Source of the DNA: Bacteroidota bacterium
GTDB taxonomy: Bacteria > Bacteroidota > Bacteroidia > Bacteroidales > UBA4417
Reading direction: 5' to 3'
Length of the DNA stretch: 36,862 nt
Assembly: GCA_022711175.1 (NCBI GenBank)
Contig: JAKLFM010000029.1
Location: forward strand, 1 to 36,862
Part shown: positions 17,439-25,548 of the stretch, in pieces
How positions within the stretch are numbered: position 1 is the stretch's first letter
How the letters are laid out: each line of letters begins with the position of its first letter
Notes under the pieces: model-generated
What the model saw: only the letters and a program-made list of their open reading frames with translations
Databases searched by the model: none
Told to the model about the DNA's origin: nothing
Translations under genes and position numbers: made by a program

Positions 17439-18062
17439 TTATTTATACAGGTGCACAAGCTTTTTGGTGGTGAAAAATTCTTCATCATATAACCGATCAA
17501 GGTCATAAATATTACAGCGCCAGGCTTTTAACGTTTGCAGTTCAGGACGAATGTCACCGCCTTTTAAGTAAAGAACTCCGTTTTCGAGGGCATTCCGGTG
17601 GTTTTTATCAATCTTATTGGCAATCCAGCTTACGAACTCAGGCAGGGAAGTTACTGCCCGGCTTACGACAAAATCAAATGGATGATTGAGTTCCTCAGCC
17701 CTTGATTGAATGGCTGTGACATTGTTCAGACCAAGTGCGTTTTTAATCTCGTTTACAACTTTTATCTTCTTTCCTATGGAATCAACGAGAACGAACTCGC
17801 AATCAGGAAAAATTATGGCAAGCGGTATTCCCGGGAAACCGCCGCCGGTACCGACATCAAGAATCCTAGTACCGGCCTCGAACTGAATGATCTTTGCTAT
17901 CGCCAGCGAATGCAAAACATGTCTTTCTTCGAAATTTTCCATATCTTTCCGCGAAATCACATTGATACGGGCATTCCATTCGCTGTAAAGGCCATGCAAT
18001 GCCGCCAGCGGGCTATACGCTGACTGGGGCAGAGAGGGAAAATATTTCCTGATAATTTCCAT
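17439..18062 (-). CDS. rsmG: 16S rRNA (guanine-527-N7)-methyltransferase RsmG
   Basis: A 207-residue protein matching RsmG (GidB), which methylates G527 in the 530 loop of 16S rRNA using SAM. Motifs: SEWNARINVISRKDMENFEE with HVLHSLAI (about residues 27-55), the SAM site ILDVGTGGGFPGIPLAIIFP (about 66-85), LVDSIGKKIKVVNEI, and the catalytic-region VVSRAVTSLPEFV (about 133-145). Length is normal for the family. It is transcribed divergently from the WYL regulator gene. Loss of RsmG is known in other bacteria to give low-level streptomycin resistance. Confidence 0.95.
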   Translation of the reverse strand: MEIIRKYFPSLPQSAYSPLAALHGLYSEWNARINVISRKDMENFEERHVLHSLAIAKIIQFEAGTRILDVGTGGGFPGIPLAIIFPDCEFVLVDSIGKKIKVVNEIKNALGLNNVTAIQSRAEELNHPFDFVVSRAVTSLPEFVSWIANKIDKNHRNALENGVLYLKGGDIRPELQTLKAWRCNIYDLDRLYDEEFFTTKKLVHLYK

Positions 18063-18174
18063 GGTTTAAGAACGGTATAAAATTACGATTTTAAGCCGGT
18101 TTTGCGAATTTTGGCTACTTTTATCCACTATGGTTATGTGTATTAATGCCTATACCCAAATATAATGTTCCTCC

Positions 18175-19080
18175 ATGGACGATCATGCAAAGTTTGAGCG
18201 AATGCTGCGGATGCTAATGACACTATCTGGTGTTAAGGGCTTCACGGTAAATGAATTATCATCCAGATTCGAAATGTCGGAACGCTCGGTTATGCGTTAT
18301 CTTTCTACTTTCAGAAGCGCAGGTTTTGTAATTGACCGCAATGACGGCACATACAGGATCATGAAAGTTGAAAAACCTTTTAAAGAGATTAGCGAGTTGC
18401 TGCACTTTTCGGAAGAGGAGGCTTACATACTCACAAGGGCTATTCATTCGATTGATGATAATAACTTATTGAAGACCAATCTTATAAATAAGCTGTACTC
18501 GTTGTACAACTTCGACAGGGTTGTTGAAACGGTTGTGAAACCTGAAAATACCAGGACAGTTCACCAACTCATTGGCGCTATCCGCGAAAAAAGGCAGGTT
18601 TTACTCAGGCAATACCGTTCATCGCATGGCCGGATTGTGCGCGACCGTCTTGTCGAACCCTTTGATTTTACTACCAATTACCAGTTTGTGTGGGCATTTG
18701 AACCCGAAAGCCGCATTTGTAAGCTTTTCAAAACATCACGAATAGGAGGGGTGCAGGTTCTTGAAAAGGGTTTCGAAAATGAGGATTTGCATGAAAAAGA
18801 ACCTGTCGATGTTTTTCGCATCAGTTCAAAAGAGCAGGTAAAAGTTGTATTGCAGCTTAGTTTGCGTGCTTTCAATCTGCTTATCGAAGAATTTCCGCTC
18901 GCCGAACAATATGTAAAATCCGTTGATGACAACTTCTGGCATTTTGAAGCCATGGTTTGCGGTTTCGAAGGTGTAGGCAGGTTTGTACTTGGTCTGATTG
19001 ACGAGGTTGAAGTGATTGAACCTGAGTCGCTTATCAAATATTTGCAAGAAAAAGGAAAAAAAGTTTCAGAAAGAAAATAA
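18175..19080 (+). CDS. HTH and WYL-domain transcriptional regulator
   Basis: A 301-residue protein. Residues about 6-60 form a winged helix-turn-helix (GFTVNELSSRFEMSERSVMR, then YLSTFRSAGFVI). A WYL-type domain follows (about 140-215: QVLLRQYRSSHGRIVRDRLV, then EPFDFTTNYQFVWAFEPES), with a C-terminal WCX-like extension. The name-giving W-Y-L is altered here (FVWAFEPESRICKLFKTSRI). WYL domains sense nucleic-acid or nucleotide ligands in several studied regulators, often of DNA-damage or defence genes. It faces away from rsmG and is followed 48 nt later by the HIRAN-domain gene. Targets are unknown; an autoregulated or neighbouring target is only inference. Confidence 0.82.
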   Translation: MDDHAKFERMLRMLMTLSGVKGFTVNELSSRFEMSERSVMRYLSTFRSAGFVIDRNDGTYRIMKVEKPFKEISELLHFSEEEAYILTRAIHSIDDNNLLKTNLINKLYSLYNFDRVVETVVKPENTRTVHQLIGAIREKRQVLLRQYRSSHGRIVRDRLVEPFDFTTNYQFVWAFEPESRICKLFKTSRIGGVQVLEKGFENEDLHEKEPVDVFRISSKEQVKVVLQLSLRAFNLLIEEFPLAEQYVKSVDDNFWHFEAMVCGFEGVGRFVLGLIDEVEVIEPESLIKYLQEKGKKVSERK

Positions 19081-19107
19081 CTGACAGAAGTTGTCATATT
19101 GCCGTTC

Positions 19108-19115
19108 TAATTTTG
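19108..19115 (+). promoter_or_regulatory. Possible -7 promoter element for the HIRAN gene
   Basis: TAATTTTG matches TAnnTTTG, 13 nt before the ATG at 19129. No TTTG at the -33 distance, so read-through from the WYL gene remains possible. Confidence 0.4.
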
Positions 19116-19128
19116 AGCTTTCTAAAGA

Positions 19129-19548
19129 ATGAAAGCTATGAACAGAATGGAATTTTTCAAAAATGTGATCATCGGCGGTGCAGGATTATTTTTTCTTCCG
19201 GCGAATGCTGAAAATAATGTTCCGGGGAAGCAAAAGATCATGCTTGCCAACATTTTCATCAGCGGATTTCAGTATTACGACGGGCCCGAGGTTGCAGATA
19301 TGCTCGAAACCGGGCTGATTCTGAAACTTAACCGTGAGCCTCACAACCGCTGGGATCGGAATGCAGTGGAAATCTATGCAGGCGAAGCTAAGCTCGGCTA
19401 TATTCCGCGCAACGAGAATAACACTATTGCCCGCCTGTTGGACAGCGGAATTCATATTCAGGCAATGATCACTGATCTTGATCCGGAAAGTTTTCCTTAC
19501 GGTAGCGTGAAGGCCGAAGTTTTCTACTTTGCTCCGCTTTCGGAGTAG
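19129..19548 (+). CDS. HIRAN-domain protein with N-terminal export-like segment
   Basis: A 139-residue protein. Residues about 36-130 match the HIRAN domain: ISGFQYYDGPEVADML, LKLNREPHNRWDRNAVEIYA, KLGYIPRNENNTIARLLDSG. In eukaryotic Rad5/HLTF the HIRAN domain binds DNA 3' ends; bacterial stand-alone versions are poorly known. The N-terminus (MNRMEFFKNVIIGGAGLFFLPANA) looks like a signal peptide with a Tat-like R-x-E-F-x-K start and an A-x-A cleavage site, which would put the domain outside the cytosol. The second ATG at 19138 fits this signal best. The upstream neighbour is a WYL regulator. Function unknown. Confidence 0.75.
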   Translation: MKAMNRMEFFKNVIIGGAGLFFLPANAENNVPGKQKIMLANIFISGFQYYDGPEVADMLETGLILKLNREPHNRWDRNAVEIYAGEAKLGYIPRNENNTIARLLDSGIHIQAMITDLDPESFPYGSVKAEVFYFAPLSE

Positions 19549-19747
19549 CTTTGCGGTGATTTTGAACCCGAATTTTGGTAAGAGCCGGTTTCGGTTTTGT
19601 CAAGCAGAATGGATAATCTGAATCCTTCACTATGTTTATTAACCTGTTTTGTTCCTGATGAAATTATTCATCTAATTTTACCGGGGACAAGGTTATTGGC
19701 CCGGTTTGGCTAATACGTTCCTTTAATGTTATATCAATCTTATTGTT

Positions 19748-20413
19748 ATGAACAGTGATACCAACGACTTTGTTGCCGGACTTAATACCTGGCATGGCGA
19801 TATATTGGGGAGAAAAACAGCTGAAGCCCTGCGGAGAAATCATTTCGATGCTCAGTATTTCGAATCGGCCGAAGCGTTGTGCCTGGCGGTCATGAAGCTG
19901 ATAAACCCTGGTCAAAAAGTTGCGTTTGGTGGCTCCCAGACCATAAAACAGCTCGGTTTGCCGGAACTCATTGCGGCTAAACAGGCAACCATTCTCGATC
20001 ACAATGCTCCCGGGTTAAGCGCTGACGAAAAAATAGAAATAATGCGCCGCCAGCAGGTTTGCGATGTGTTCCTCTGCTCGGCAAATGCAATAACTACCGA
20101 TGGACAAATCTATGATGTTGATGGCAACGGGAACCGGGTTTCGGCCATGGTTTTCGGTCCAAAGAAAGTGATTGTGATTGCCGGTACAAACAAATTGTGC
20201 CATGATGAAGCATCTGCATGGGAAAGGATACGTTCAACTGCAGCACCTGTAAATATGAAAAGGCTCAACCGTGGAACGCCCTGTGCCACCAGTGGCTATT
20301 GTGAAGATTGCAGCAGCAGGGAACGAGGCTGCAATGCATTTCTCATCCTGAAAAAGAAGCCTTCACTTACCGATATGTCAGTGTTTATTGTTAACAAGTC
20401 GCTGGGATTCTGA
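19748..20413 (+). CDS. LUD-domain protein (LutC/YkgG-like, DUF162)
   Basis: A 221-residue protein. The sequence AFGGSQTIKQLGLPELI and the segment from VCDVFLCSANAITTDGQIYD to DGNGNRVSAMVFGPKKVIVI is typical of the LUD family. Some LUD proteins (LutC) act in lactate oxidation with LutA and LutB. The C-terminus has a cysteine group (TPCATSGYCEDCSSRERGCN), seen in stand-alone LUD proteins and possibly a metal or Fe-S site. No lutA or lutB lies nearby, so a lactate role is not supported by context. A weak hairpin-forming repeat (ACCGGG...CCCGGT) sits in the gap upstream (about 19679-19706); nothing else was recognised in 19549-19747. Confidence 0.82.
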   Translation: MNSDTNDFVAGLNTWHGDILGRKTAEALRRNHFDAQYFESAEALCLAVMKLINPGQKVAFGGSQTIKQLGLPELIAAKQATILDHNAPGLSADEKIEIMRRQQVCDVFLCSANAITTDGQIYDVDGNGNRVSAMVFGPKKVIVIAGTNKLCHDEASAWERIRSTAAPVNMKRLNRGTPCATSGYCEDCSSRERGCNAFLILKKKPSLTDMSVFIVNKSLGF

Positions 20414-20499
20414 TAGTTGCTATTAAGTTGGCAATCGCTTGCTTTTTTCTTTAACGGTTTCATACTTTTACCGCCTCATTCACAGTAAATCTGTCGTTT

Positions 20500-21861
20500 A
20501 TGGAACTCAATCCAATTAATGCCATTTCGCCTGTTGATGGCCGCTATCGTAAGCAGGTCGAAAGCCTGTCATATTACTTCAGCGAAGCTGCACTGATCAA
20601 TTTCCGTGTTTTTGTAGAAATAGAATATTTTATTGCGCTCTGTAATCTTCCGCTTCCACAACTTGCCGGGATTGAGAAAAAACAATTATCGCAACTCCGC
20701 TTGATGTTCAAAAACTTTACGTTCAATGATGCACAGGAGGTGAAAGAAATAGAGGCGGTTACAAATCATGATGTTAAAGCGGTGGAATATTTCCTGAAAA
20801 AGCAGTTTGATAAACTAGGGCTGGCAAAATACCGTGAGTTCGTTCATTTCGGGCTTACATCGCAGGACATCAACAATACTGCCATGCCATACGCACTCAA
20901 GCAAGCCATGAATGAGGTGGTACTTCCCATTTACGAAAGCCTGGTGGATAAACTGCTGAAGAAATCAAGAGAATGGCAGAAGGTTTCTATGCTTGCACGC
21001 ACTCATGGCCAACCTGCGTCTCCAACCCTGTTAGGCAAGGAGATATATGTATTTGTCGAGAGGCTTCGCAGTCAGTTGAAAATGATGAAATCCATACCAT
21101 TCGAAGCAAAATTTGGCGGTGCTACAGGGAATTTTAATGCTCATTATGCCGCCTACCCCGATATTGACTGGATGGGATTTGCTGATACTTTTGTGAAAAA
21201 GCAATTGGGTCTTGAGCGGCAACGCACCACAACACAAATTGAGCATTACGATGCCATGGCAGCATTGTTCGATTGCCTCAAACGCCTCAATAACATATTG
21301 ATAGATTTCAGCCGCGATATGTGGAGCTATATTTCAATGGAGTATTTCAGGCAGAAAATTGTATCCGGCGAGGTAGGATCATCCGCCATGCCCCATAAAG
21401 TAAATCCTATTGATTTTGAGAATGCCGAAGGCAACCTGGCCATAGCTAACGCAATTTTCGAATTCCTGTCGGCCAAGCTTCCGGTTTCGCGTCTGCAGCG
21501 CGACCTTACCGATTCAACAGTATCACGTAATATCGGGACGCCATTGGCACATTCGGTTATTGCACTCAAATCATTGCTCAAAGGTGTGGATAAGCTTATT
21601 CTCAACGAATTGAAATTGCAGGATGACCTTGAAGATAATTGGGCTGTAGTTGCCGAAGGCATACAAACTATCCTGCGCCGCGAAGGTTATCCAAAACCTT
21701 ATGAAGCGCTTAAAGAGCTGACGCGCACCAACAGCCATATTGACAGAAAAGCAATAAGCGAGTTCATTGATACCTTATCAGTGAATGCAGCCACAAAAAA
21801 GGAGTTGCGTAAGCTCAACCCAACGGACTATACGGGCAAATTTGAGATCCGGGAAAAATAG
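20500..21861 (+). CDS. purB: Adenylosuccinate lyase
   Basis: A 453-residue protein, like the E. coli-type PurB (456). It performs two beta-eliminations releasing fumarate: SAICAR to AICAR, and adenylosuccinate to AMP. Motifs: the N-terminal NAISPVDGRYRKQV, VKAVEYFLKKQF, the HFGLTSQDINNTA loop, ARTHGQPASPT (general acid His near residue 169) and the fumarase/aspartase signature SSAMPHKVNP (near 294, with the catalytic serine). It is the first purine gene here; purD lies further along the same strand. The gene ends 65 nt before DUF5606. All key residues are present. Confidence 0.97.
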   Translation: MELNPINAISPVDGRYRKQVESLSYYFSEAALINFRVFVEIEYFIALCNLPLPQLAGIEKKQLSQLRLMFKNFTFNDAQEVKEIEAVTNHDVKAVEYFLKKQFDKLGLAKYREFVHFGLTSQDINNTAMPYALKQAMNEVVLPIYESLVDKLLKKSREWQKVSMLARTHGQPASPTLLGKEIYVFVERLRSQLKMMKSIPFEAKFGGATGNFNAHYAAYPDIDWMGFADTFVKKQLGLERQRTTTQIEHYDAMAALFDCLKRLNNILIDFSRDMWSYISMEYFRQKIVSGEVGSSAMPHKVNPIDFENAEGNLAIANAIFEFLSAKLPVSRLQRDLTDSTVSRNIGTPLAHSVIALKSLLKGVDKLILNELKLQDDLEDNWAVVAEGIQTILRREGYPKPYEALKELTRTNSHIDRKAISEFIDTLSVNAATKKELRKLNPTDYTGKFEIREK

Positions 21862-21898
21862 CGCCCACTATAAGATAGACTTGCATCAATGATTTTTG

Positions 21899-21906
21899 TA
21901 CTTTTG
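21899..21906 (+). promoter_or_regulatory. -7 promoter element for the DUF5606 gene
   Basis: TACTTTTG matches TAnnTTTG, 20 nt before the ATG at 21927. Only a TTG with a short 15-nt spacer is found upstream. Confidence 0.4.
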
Positions 21907-21926
21907 CAGAAAAATTGAAGCCACCC

Positions 21927-22385
21927 ATGGATTTGAAAGATTATTTAGCCATTTCGGGAAAGCCGGGCCTTTATAAATCGGTAGTACAATCAAAAACCGG
22001 CGTCATTGTTGAATCGTTGACAGATGGCAAACGCTTTCAGGCATTTGCAAGCGACAAAGTAAGTTCACTCGGCGAAATAAGTATCTATACCGATACCGAT
22101 GATATGCCTGTTCGCGAGGTTTTCAGGCTTATGCAGGCATCGCAGGCCGAAACTGCCCTGCCCGATGCGAAAAATGCTGATAAAGAGGTAAAAGCATATT
22201 TTGAGAAAGTGATACCCCAGTTTGACCGCGACCGTTTTTATGTGTCGCACATGCGTAAAATCATCAGCTGGTATAACCTATTAGTCGCAAGCGGTGTGAA
22301 CGACTTTACTGAACCGGTTGAAGAATCAGCCGACACTAAGCAGGACGAAACAGCGCCGCCGGCTGAAGCAAAAAGCGACGAATAA
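21927..22385 (+). CDS. DUF5606 family protein
   Basis: A 152-residue protein starting MDLKDYLAISGKPGLYKSVV; the ATG at 21927 is preferred over an in-frame TTG 12 nt upstream because family members start at this point. The first half (VVQSKTGVIVESLTDGKRFQ, then SSLGEISIYTDTDDMPVREV) matches DUF5606, a conserved Bacteroidota family of unknown function, probably with an SH3-like fold in the first 70 residues. The central part (YFEKVIPQFDRDRFYVSHMR, then KIISWYNLL) is helical and conserved. The C-terminal 25 residues are low-complexity (Glu, Ala, Asp, Pro). It is probably cytosolic. A strong terminator follows at once, so it ends its transcript. Confidence 0.82.
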   Translation: MDLKDYLAISGKPGLYKSVVQSKTGVIVESLTDGKRFQAFASDKVSSLGEISIYTDTDDMPVREVFRLMQASQAETALPDAKNADKEVKAYFEKVIPQFDRDRFYVSHMRKIISWYNLLVASGVNDFTEPVEESADTKQDETAPPAEAKSDE

Positions 22386-22393
22386 TACCTTTT

Positions 22394-22418
22394 TCCGCCT
22401 CAATGGCGGATTTTTTTT
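22394..22418 (+). terminator. Rho-independent terminator after DUF5606
   Basis: TCCGCC (22394-22399), loop TCAAT, GGCGGA (22405-22410), then eight T. It separates the DUF5606 transcript from the pyrK operon. Confidence 0.9.
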
Positions 22419-22451
22419 GCCTATTTTAGCAACGAAAATCATTTAACCTTC

Positions 22452-23234
22452 ATGACCAAGTTTATTCATGATTTCAAGGTTCTGCAAAACCGGGAAGTGA
22501 GCAAAGGGTATCATGTACTTGTGCTGCAATGCCTTCAGCAGCTTCCGGCAATATTCCCGGGACAGTTTGCGCAACTGCTGGTCGAAAATTCACCGTCCAC
22601 ATACCTGCGAAGGCCCATATCAATATATGATGTTGATCCTGTTGAAAATACAATCTCGTTGCTGGTAAAAGTTGTCGGGAGTGGAACAGCTCATATTTCA
22701 GCACTACAAGAAGGAAATACGCTTAACCTTGTTTATCCGCTGGGCAATTCTTTCTCGTTACCCGAAGGGAAAAAAGTTTTGCTCGTGGGCGGCGGAGTTG
22801 GTATCGCCCCAATGTTGCTACTGTCGAAATTTATACATTCACATGGCAAAGAGGTGAGCGTTTTGATTGGAGGAAGAACCTCGGCAGATATTATCGAACC
22901 TGATCAATATGCGAAATATGCAACAGTGGGAATAACAACTGAAGATGGATCATTAGGGCATAAAGGACTGGTTACCACACATTCGTATTTTGATAGTGTA
23001 GGCAAATATTCAATGATCTATGCCTGCGGACCCGATCCGATGATGAAAGCGGTTGCCGGAATTGCAACCCGGGCAGGAATTCCTTGCGAAGTATCACTTG
23101 AGAATCTCATGGCCTGTGGTATAGGCGCCTGCTTGTGCTGTATTGCCGAAACTACCTCAGGCAACAAAACAACCTGTGTCGATGGCCCCGTCTTCAACGT
23201 GAAGGATTTATCAGGGTGGGACAGAAGCAAATGA
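22452..23234 (+). CDS. pyrK: Dihydroorotate dehydrogenase B, electron transfer subunit
   Basis: A 260-residue FAD and 2Fe-2S protein that passes electrons from dihydroorotate (via PyrD) to NAD. Visible: the FAD-binding YLRRPISIYDVD (about 52-63), GGGVGIAPMLLLSKF (about 112-126) and ACGPDPMMKAV (about 192-202) of the NAD-binding part, and the C-terminal Fe-S ligands at Cys222, Cys227, Cys230 and Cys242 (MACGIGACLCC ... TTCVDGP). Length is typical. It heads a run pyrK-pyrD-purD-membrane protein-rnhB with gaps of 46, 53, 10 and 2 nt. With class 1B PyrD this gives an NAD-linked enzyme suited to anaerobic growth as well. Confidence 0.95.
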   Translation: MTKFIHDFKVLQNREVSKGYHVLVLQCLQQLPAIFPGQFAQLLVENSPSTYLRRPISIYDVDPVENTISLLVKVVGSGTAHISALQEGNTLNLVYPLGNSFSLPEGKKVLLVGGGVGIAPMLLLSKFIHSHGKEVSVLIGGRTSADIIEPDQYAKYATVGITTEDGSLGHKGLVTTHSYFDSVGKYSMIYACGPDPMMKAVAGIATRAGIPCEVSLENLMACGIGACLCCIAETTSGNKTTCVDGPVFNVKDLSGWDRSK

Positions 23235-23280
23235 AAATACCTCATACTTATTAACAAAAACTGTATATAACAAGCATTAA

Positions 23281-24192
23281 ATGGCTGATCTTTCAGTAGA
23301 TATAGGAACTCTGCATCTGAAGAACCCGGTGATGCCCGCATCAGGAACCTATGGTTATGGTCCCGAGTTCGATGATTTTTATGATGTAAGCCGCCTTGGA
23401 GCTATCGTTACCAAAGCCTGCACCTCGAAGCATCGCGAAGGGAACCGTTATCCGCGAATGGTTGAAACGCCTATGGGGATGCTCAATTCCGTGGGGCTGC
23501 AAAACAAGGGAGTTGATTATTTTATATCTACTATTTATCCGGCTGTTTCTCATTACGATACTCATATCATTGTCAATGTAAGTGATTCAACAGTTGATGG
23601 ATATGTTGAAGTTGCCGGTAAACTTGAAGCATTGGAGAAAATAACAGCCATCGAACTCAACATCTCGTGTCCTAATGTTAAGGAAGGTGGAATGGCTTTT
23701 GGTACATCGTGTCCGATGGCGGCATCGGTTACAAAAGCTGTAAGGGATGTTTATCATAAAACGCTCATTGTCAAGCTGTCGCCCAATGTAACCAATATTG
23801 CTGAAATAGCCAGGGCTGTTGAAGCCGAAGGTGCCGACTCAGTGTCGCTTATAAACACTCTGCTTGGCATGGCTATTGACATTGAAAAACGCAGCCCTTT
23901 ACTTTCAACCATTACCGGTGGTTTGTCGGGCCCGGCAGTGAAACCAATTGCTTTGCGTATGGTGTGGCAGGTTGCTAATGCTGTGAAAATACCAGTTATT
24001 GGTATGGGCGGCATATCCAATGCCAGTGATGCAATTGAATTTTTACTGGCAGGTGCAACGGCTGTACAAATCGGCACAGCCAACTTTGTCGATCCGATGG
24101 TTTGTGTCAGGGTTATCGATGGAATCAACGAATATCTCGACAGGCACAACTGCAAATCAGTAAACGAAATTATCGGCGCGCTTCGGGCATAG
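23281..24192 (+). CDS. pyrD: Dihydroorotate dehydrogenase B, catalytic subunit
   Basis: A 303-residue class 1B enzyme that oxidises dihydroorotate to orotate with FMN, the fourth step of UMP synthesis. Motifs: [18 protein letters not shown] (start of barrel), [27 protein letters not shown], and [17 protein letters not shown] with catalytic Cys130, followed by [23 protein letters not shown] and the FMN phosphate-binding [21 protein letters not shown]. The adjacent PyrK supports the B-type heterotetramer. Note that FMN and FAD are its cofactors, and an FMN riboswitch lies about 4.5 kb downstream, though not in this transcript. Confidence 0.96.
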   Translation: MADLSVDIGTLHLKNPVMPASGTYGYGPEFDDFYDVSRLGAIVTKACTSKHREGNRYPRMVETPMGMLNSVGLQNKGVDYFISTIYPAVSHYDTHIIVNVSDSTVDGYVEVAGKLEALEKITAIELNISCPNVKEGGMAFGTSCPMAASVTKAVRDVYHKTLIVKLSPNVTNIAEIARAVEAEGADSVSLINTLLGMAIDIEKRSPLLSTITGGLSGPAVKPIALRMVWQVANAVKIPVIGMGGISNASDAIEFLLAGATAVQIGTANFVDPMVCVRVIDGINEYLDRHNCKSVNEIIGALRA

Positions 24193-24245
24193 TTGCGTGG
24201 TTGAATTCAGGAAGGATAATCGATTTTACAATTCATGATTTTAAG

Positions 24246-25538
24246 ATGCATAAAAAGAATGTATTGATCATAGGTTCGGGCGGGCGTGAACATGCTATCG
24301 CCTGGAAAATAGCCCAGAGTCCGTTGTTGCACCGCCTGTATATCGCTCCGGGCAATGGTGGTACCGGTTTTACCGGTACCAATATCCCGATAAGCGATTG
24401 CGACTTTGAAGCTATTAAGCGGGTTGTGCTCGAAAATGATATCGACATTGTTGTTGTTGGGCCTGAAAATCCTCTTGTTCAGGGTATTGCCGACTTTTTT
24501 GAATCGGATAATCTTCTGCAGGATGTTTTAGTGGTTGGTCCTTCGAAACTTGGCGCCCGCCTCGAAGGGAGCAAGGATTTTGCCAAACAATTTATGAAGA
24601 GGCATCAAATTCCGACTGCAGCGTATGAAACTTTCGACAAATCCACAATAAACAAAGCAATTGACTTTTTAGGCAGGTTATCAGCGCCCTATGTGCTGAA
24701 AGCCGATGGATTAGCTGCCGGTAAAGGGGTGATTATCTGTAACTCACTCGATGAAGCAGTTGTGGAGTTAAAGTCAATGCTGTTTGAATCAAAATTCGGT
24801 GAAGCATCGTCAAAGGTGGTTATTGAGGAATTTCTTAATGGCATTGAGCTTTCGGCGTTTGTAATAACCGATGGCATAAGCTATAAAGTTTTGCCCGAAG
24901 CCAAGGATTATAAGCGTGTAGGAGTAGGCAATACCGGCCCGAATACAGGTGGTATGGGCGCAGTTTCGCCCGTTCCTTTTGCCGGCAGCGATTTTATGAG
25001 AAAGGTGGAGGAAAGGATTATAAAACCGACCGTCAATGGCCTCTTAGCCGAAAATATTCCATACAAAGGATTCATTTTCTTTGGTTTGATGAATGTGAAT
25101 GGCGATCCATATGTGATTGAATACAACGTCAGGCTTGGCGATCCTGAAACTGAGGTTATTATGCCTCGTATCAAAAGCGACTTCTTAAAAATACTTATTG
25201 ATCTGGGTGAAAACAGGCTTCAGGATTCGGTGCTCGAATTGCATAATGATACTGCGGTTGCCGTGATGATGGTTTCGGGTGGTTATCCAGGAACGTATCA
25301 GAAAGGTATGGTGATTAACGGTTTGGATAACAGTGATTTATCCGTCGTTTTTCATGCAGGAACTGAGTACCTGGATGATTCACAGACTTATATTACTGCT
25401 GGTGGCAGGGTGCTTGCTGTATCGGCAACCGGAGATAACATGTCTATTGCCCGCGAAAAGGTTTACAAAGGCATAGGGCAACTGAGTTTTACAAATCATT
25501 TCTTCAGAACCGATATTGGAAATGATTTAATGCTTTAA
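24246..25538 (+). CDS. purD: Phosphoribosylamine--glycine ligase (GARS)
   Basis: A 430-residue ATP-grasp enzyme making glycinamide ribonucleotide from phosphoribosylamine, glycine and ATP. The start MHKKNVLIIGSGGREHAIAW at 24246 is the canonical PurD N-terminus; the open frame reaches back into pyrD but that part is non-coding in this frame. Further motifs: LYIAPGNGGTG, VVVGPENPLVQGIADFF, the ATP-grasp FAKQFMKRHQIPTAAYETF and YVLKADGLAAGKGVII, KDYKRVGVGNTGPNTGGMGA, and VIEYNVRLGDPETEVIMPRI (metal-binding Glu and Asn). It follows pyrD by 53 nt, mixing purine and pyrimidine synthesis in one probable transcript. Confidence 0.96.
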   Translation: MHKKNVLIIGSGGREHAIAWKIAQSPLLHRLYIAPGNGGTGFTGTNIPISDCDFEAIKRVVLENDIDIVVVGPENPLVQGIADFFESDNLLQDVLVVGPSKLGARLEGSKDFAKQFMKRHQIPTAAYETFDKSTINKAIDFLGRLSAPYVLKADGLAAGKGVIICNSLDEAVVELKSMLFESKFGEASSKVVIEEFLNGIELSAFVITDGISYKVLPEAKDYKRVGVGNTGPNTGGMGAVSPVPFAGSDFMRKVEERIIKPTVNGLLAENIPYKGFIFFGLMNVNGDPYVIEYNVRLGDPETEVIMPRIKSDFLKILIDLGENRLQDSVLELHNDTAVAVMMVSGGYPGTYQKGMVINGLDNSDLSVVFHAGTEYLDDSQTYITAGGRVLAVSATGDNMSIAREKVYKGIGQLSFTNHFFRTDIGNDLML

Positions 25539-25548
25539 AAAGATCACA

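Noticed and set aside
19549..19747. Possible terminator or riboswitch in the HIRAN-LUD gap (ACCGGG...CCCGGT)
   Set aside because: A single imperfect hairpin with no T-run and no known aptamer core.
24102..24245. N-terminal extension of the purD frame into pyrD
   Set aside because: It is a shadow of pyrD; the canonical PurD start is the ATG at 24246.
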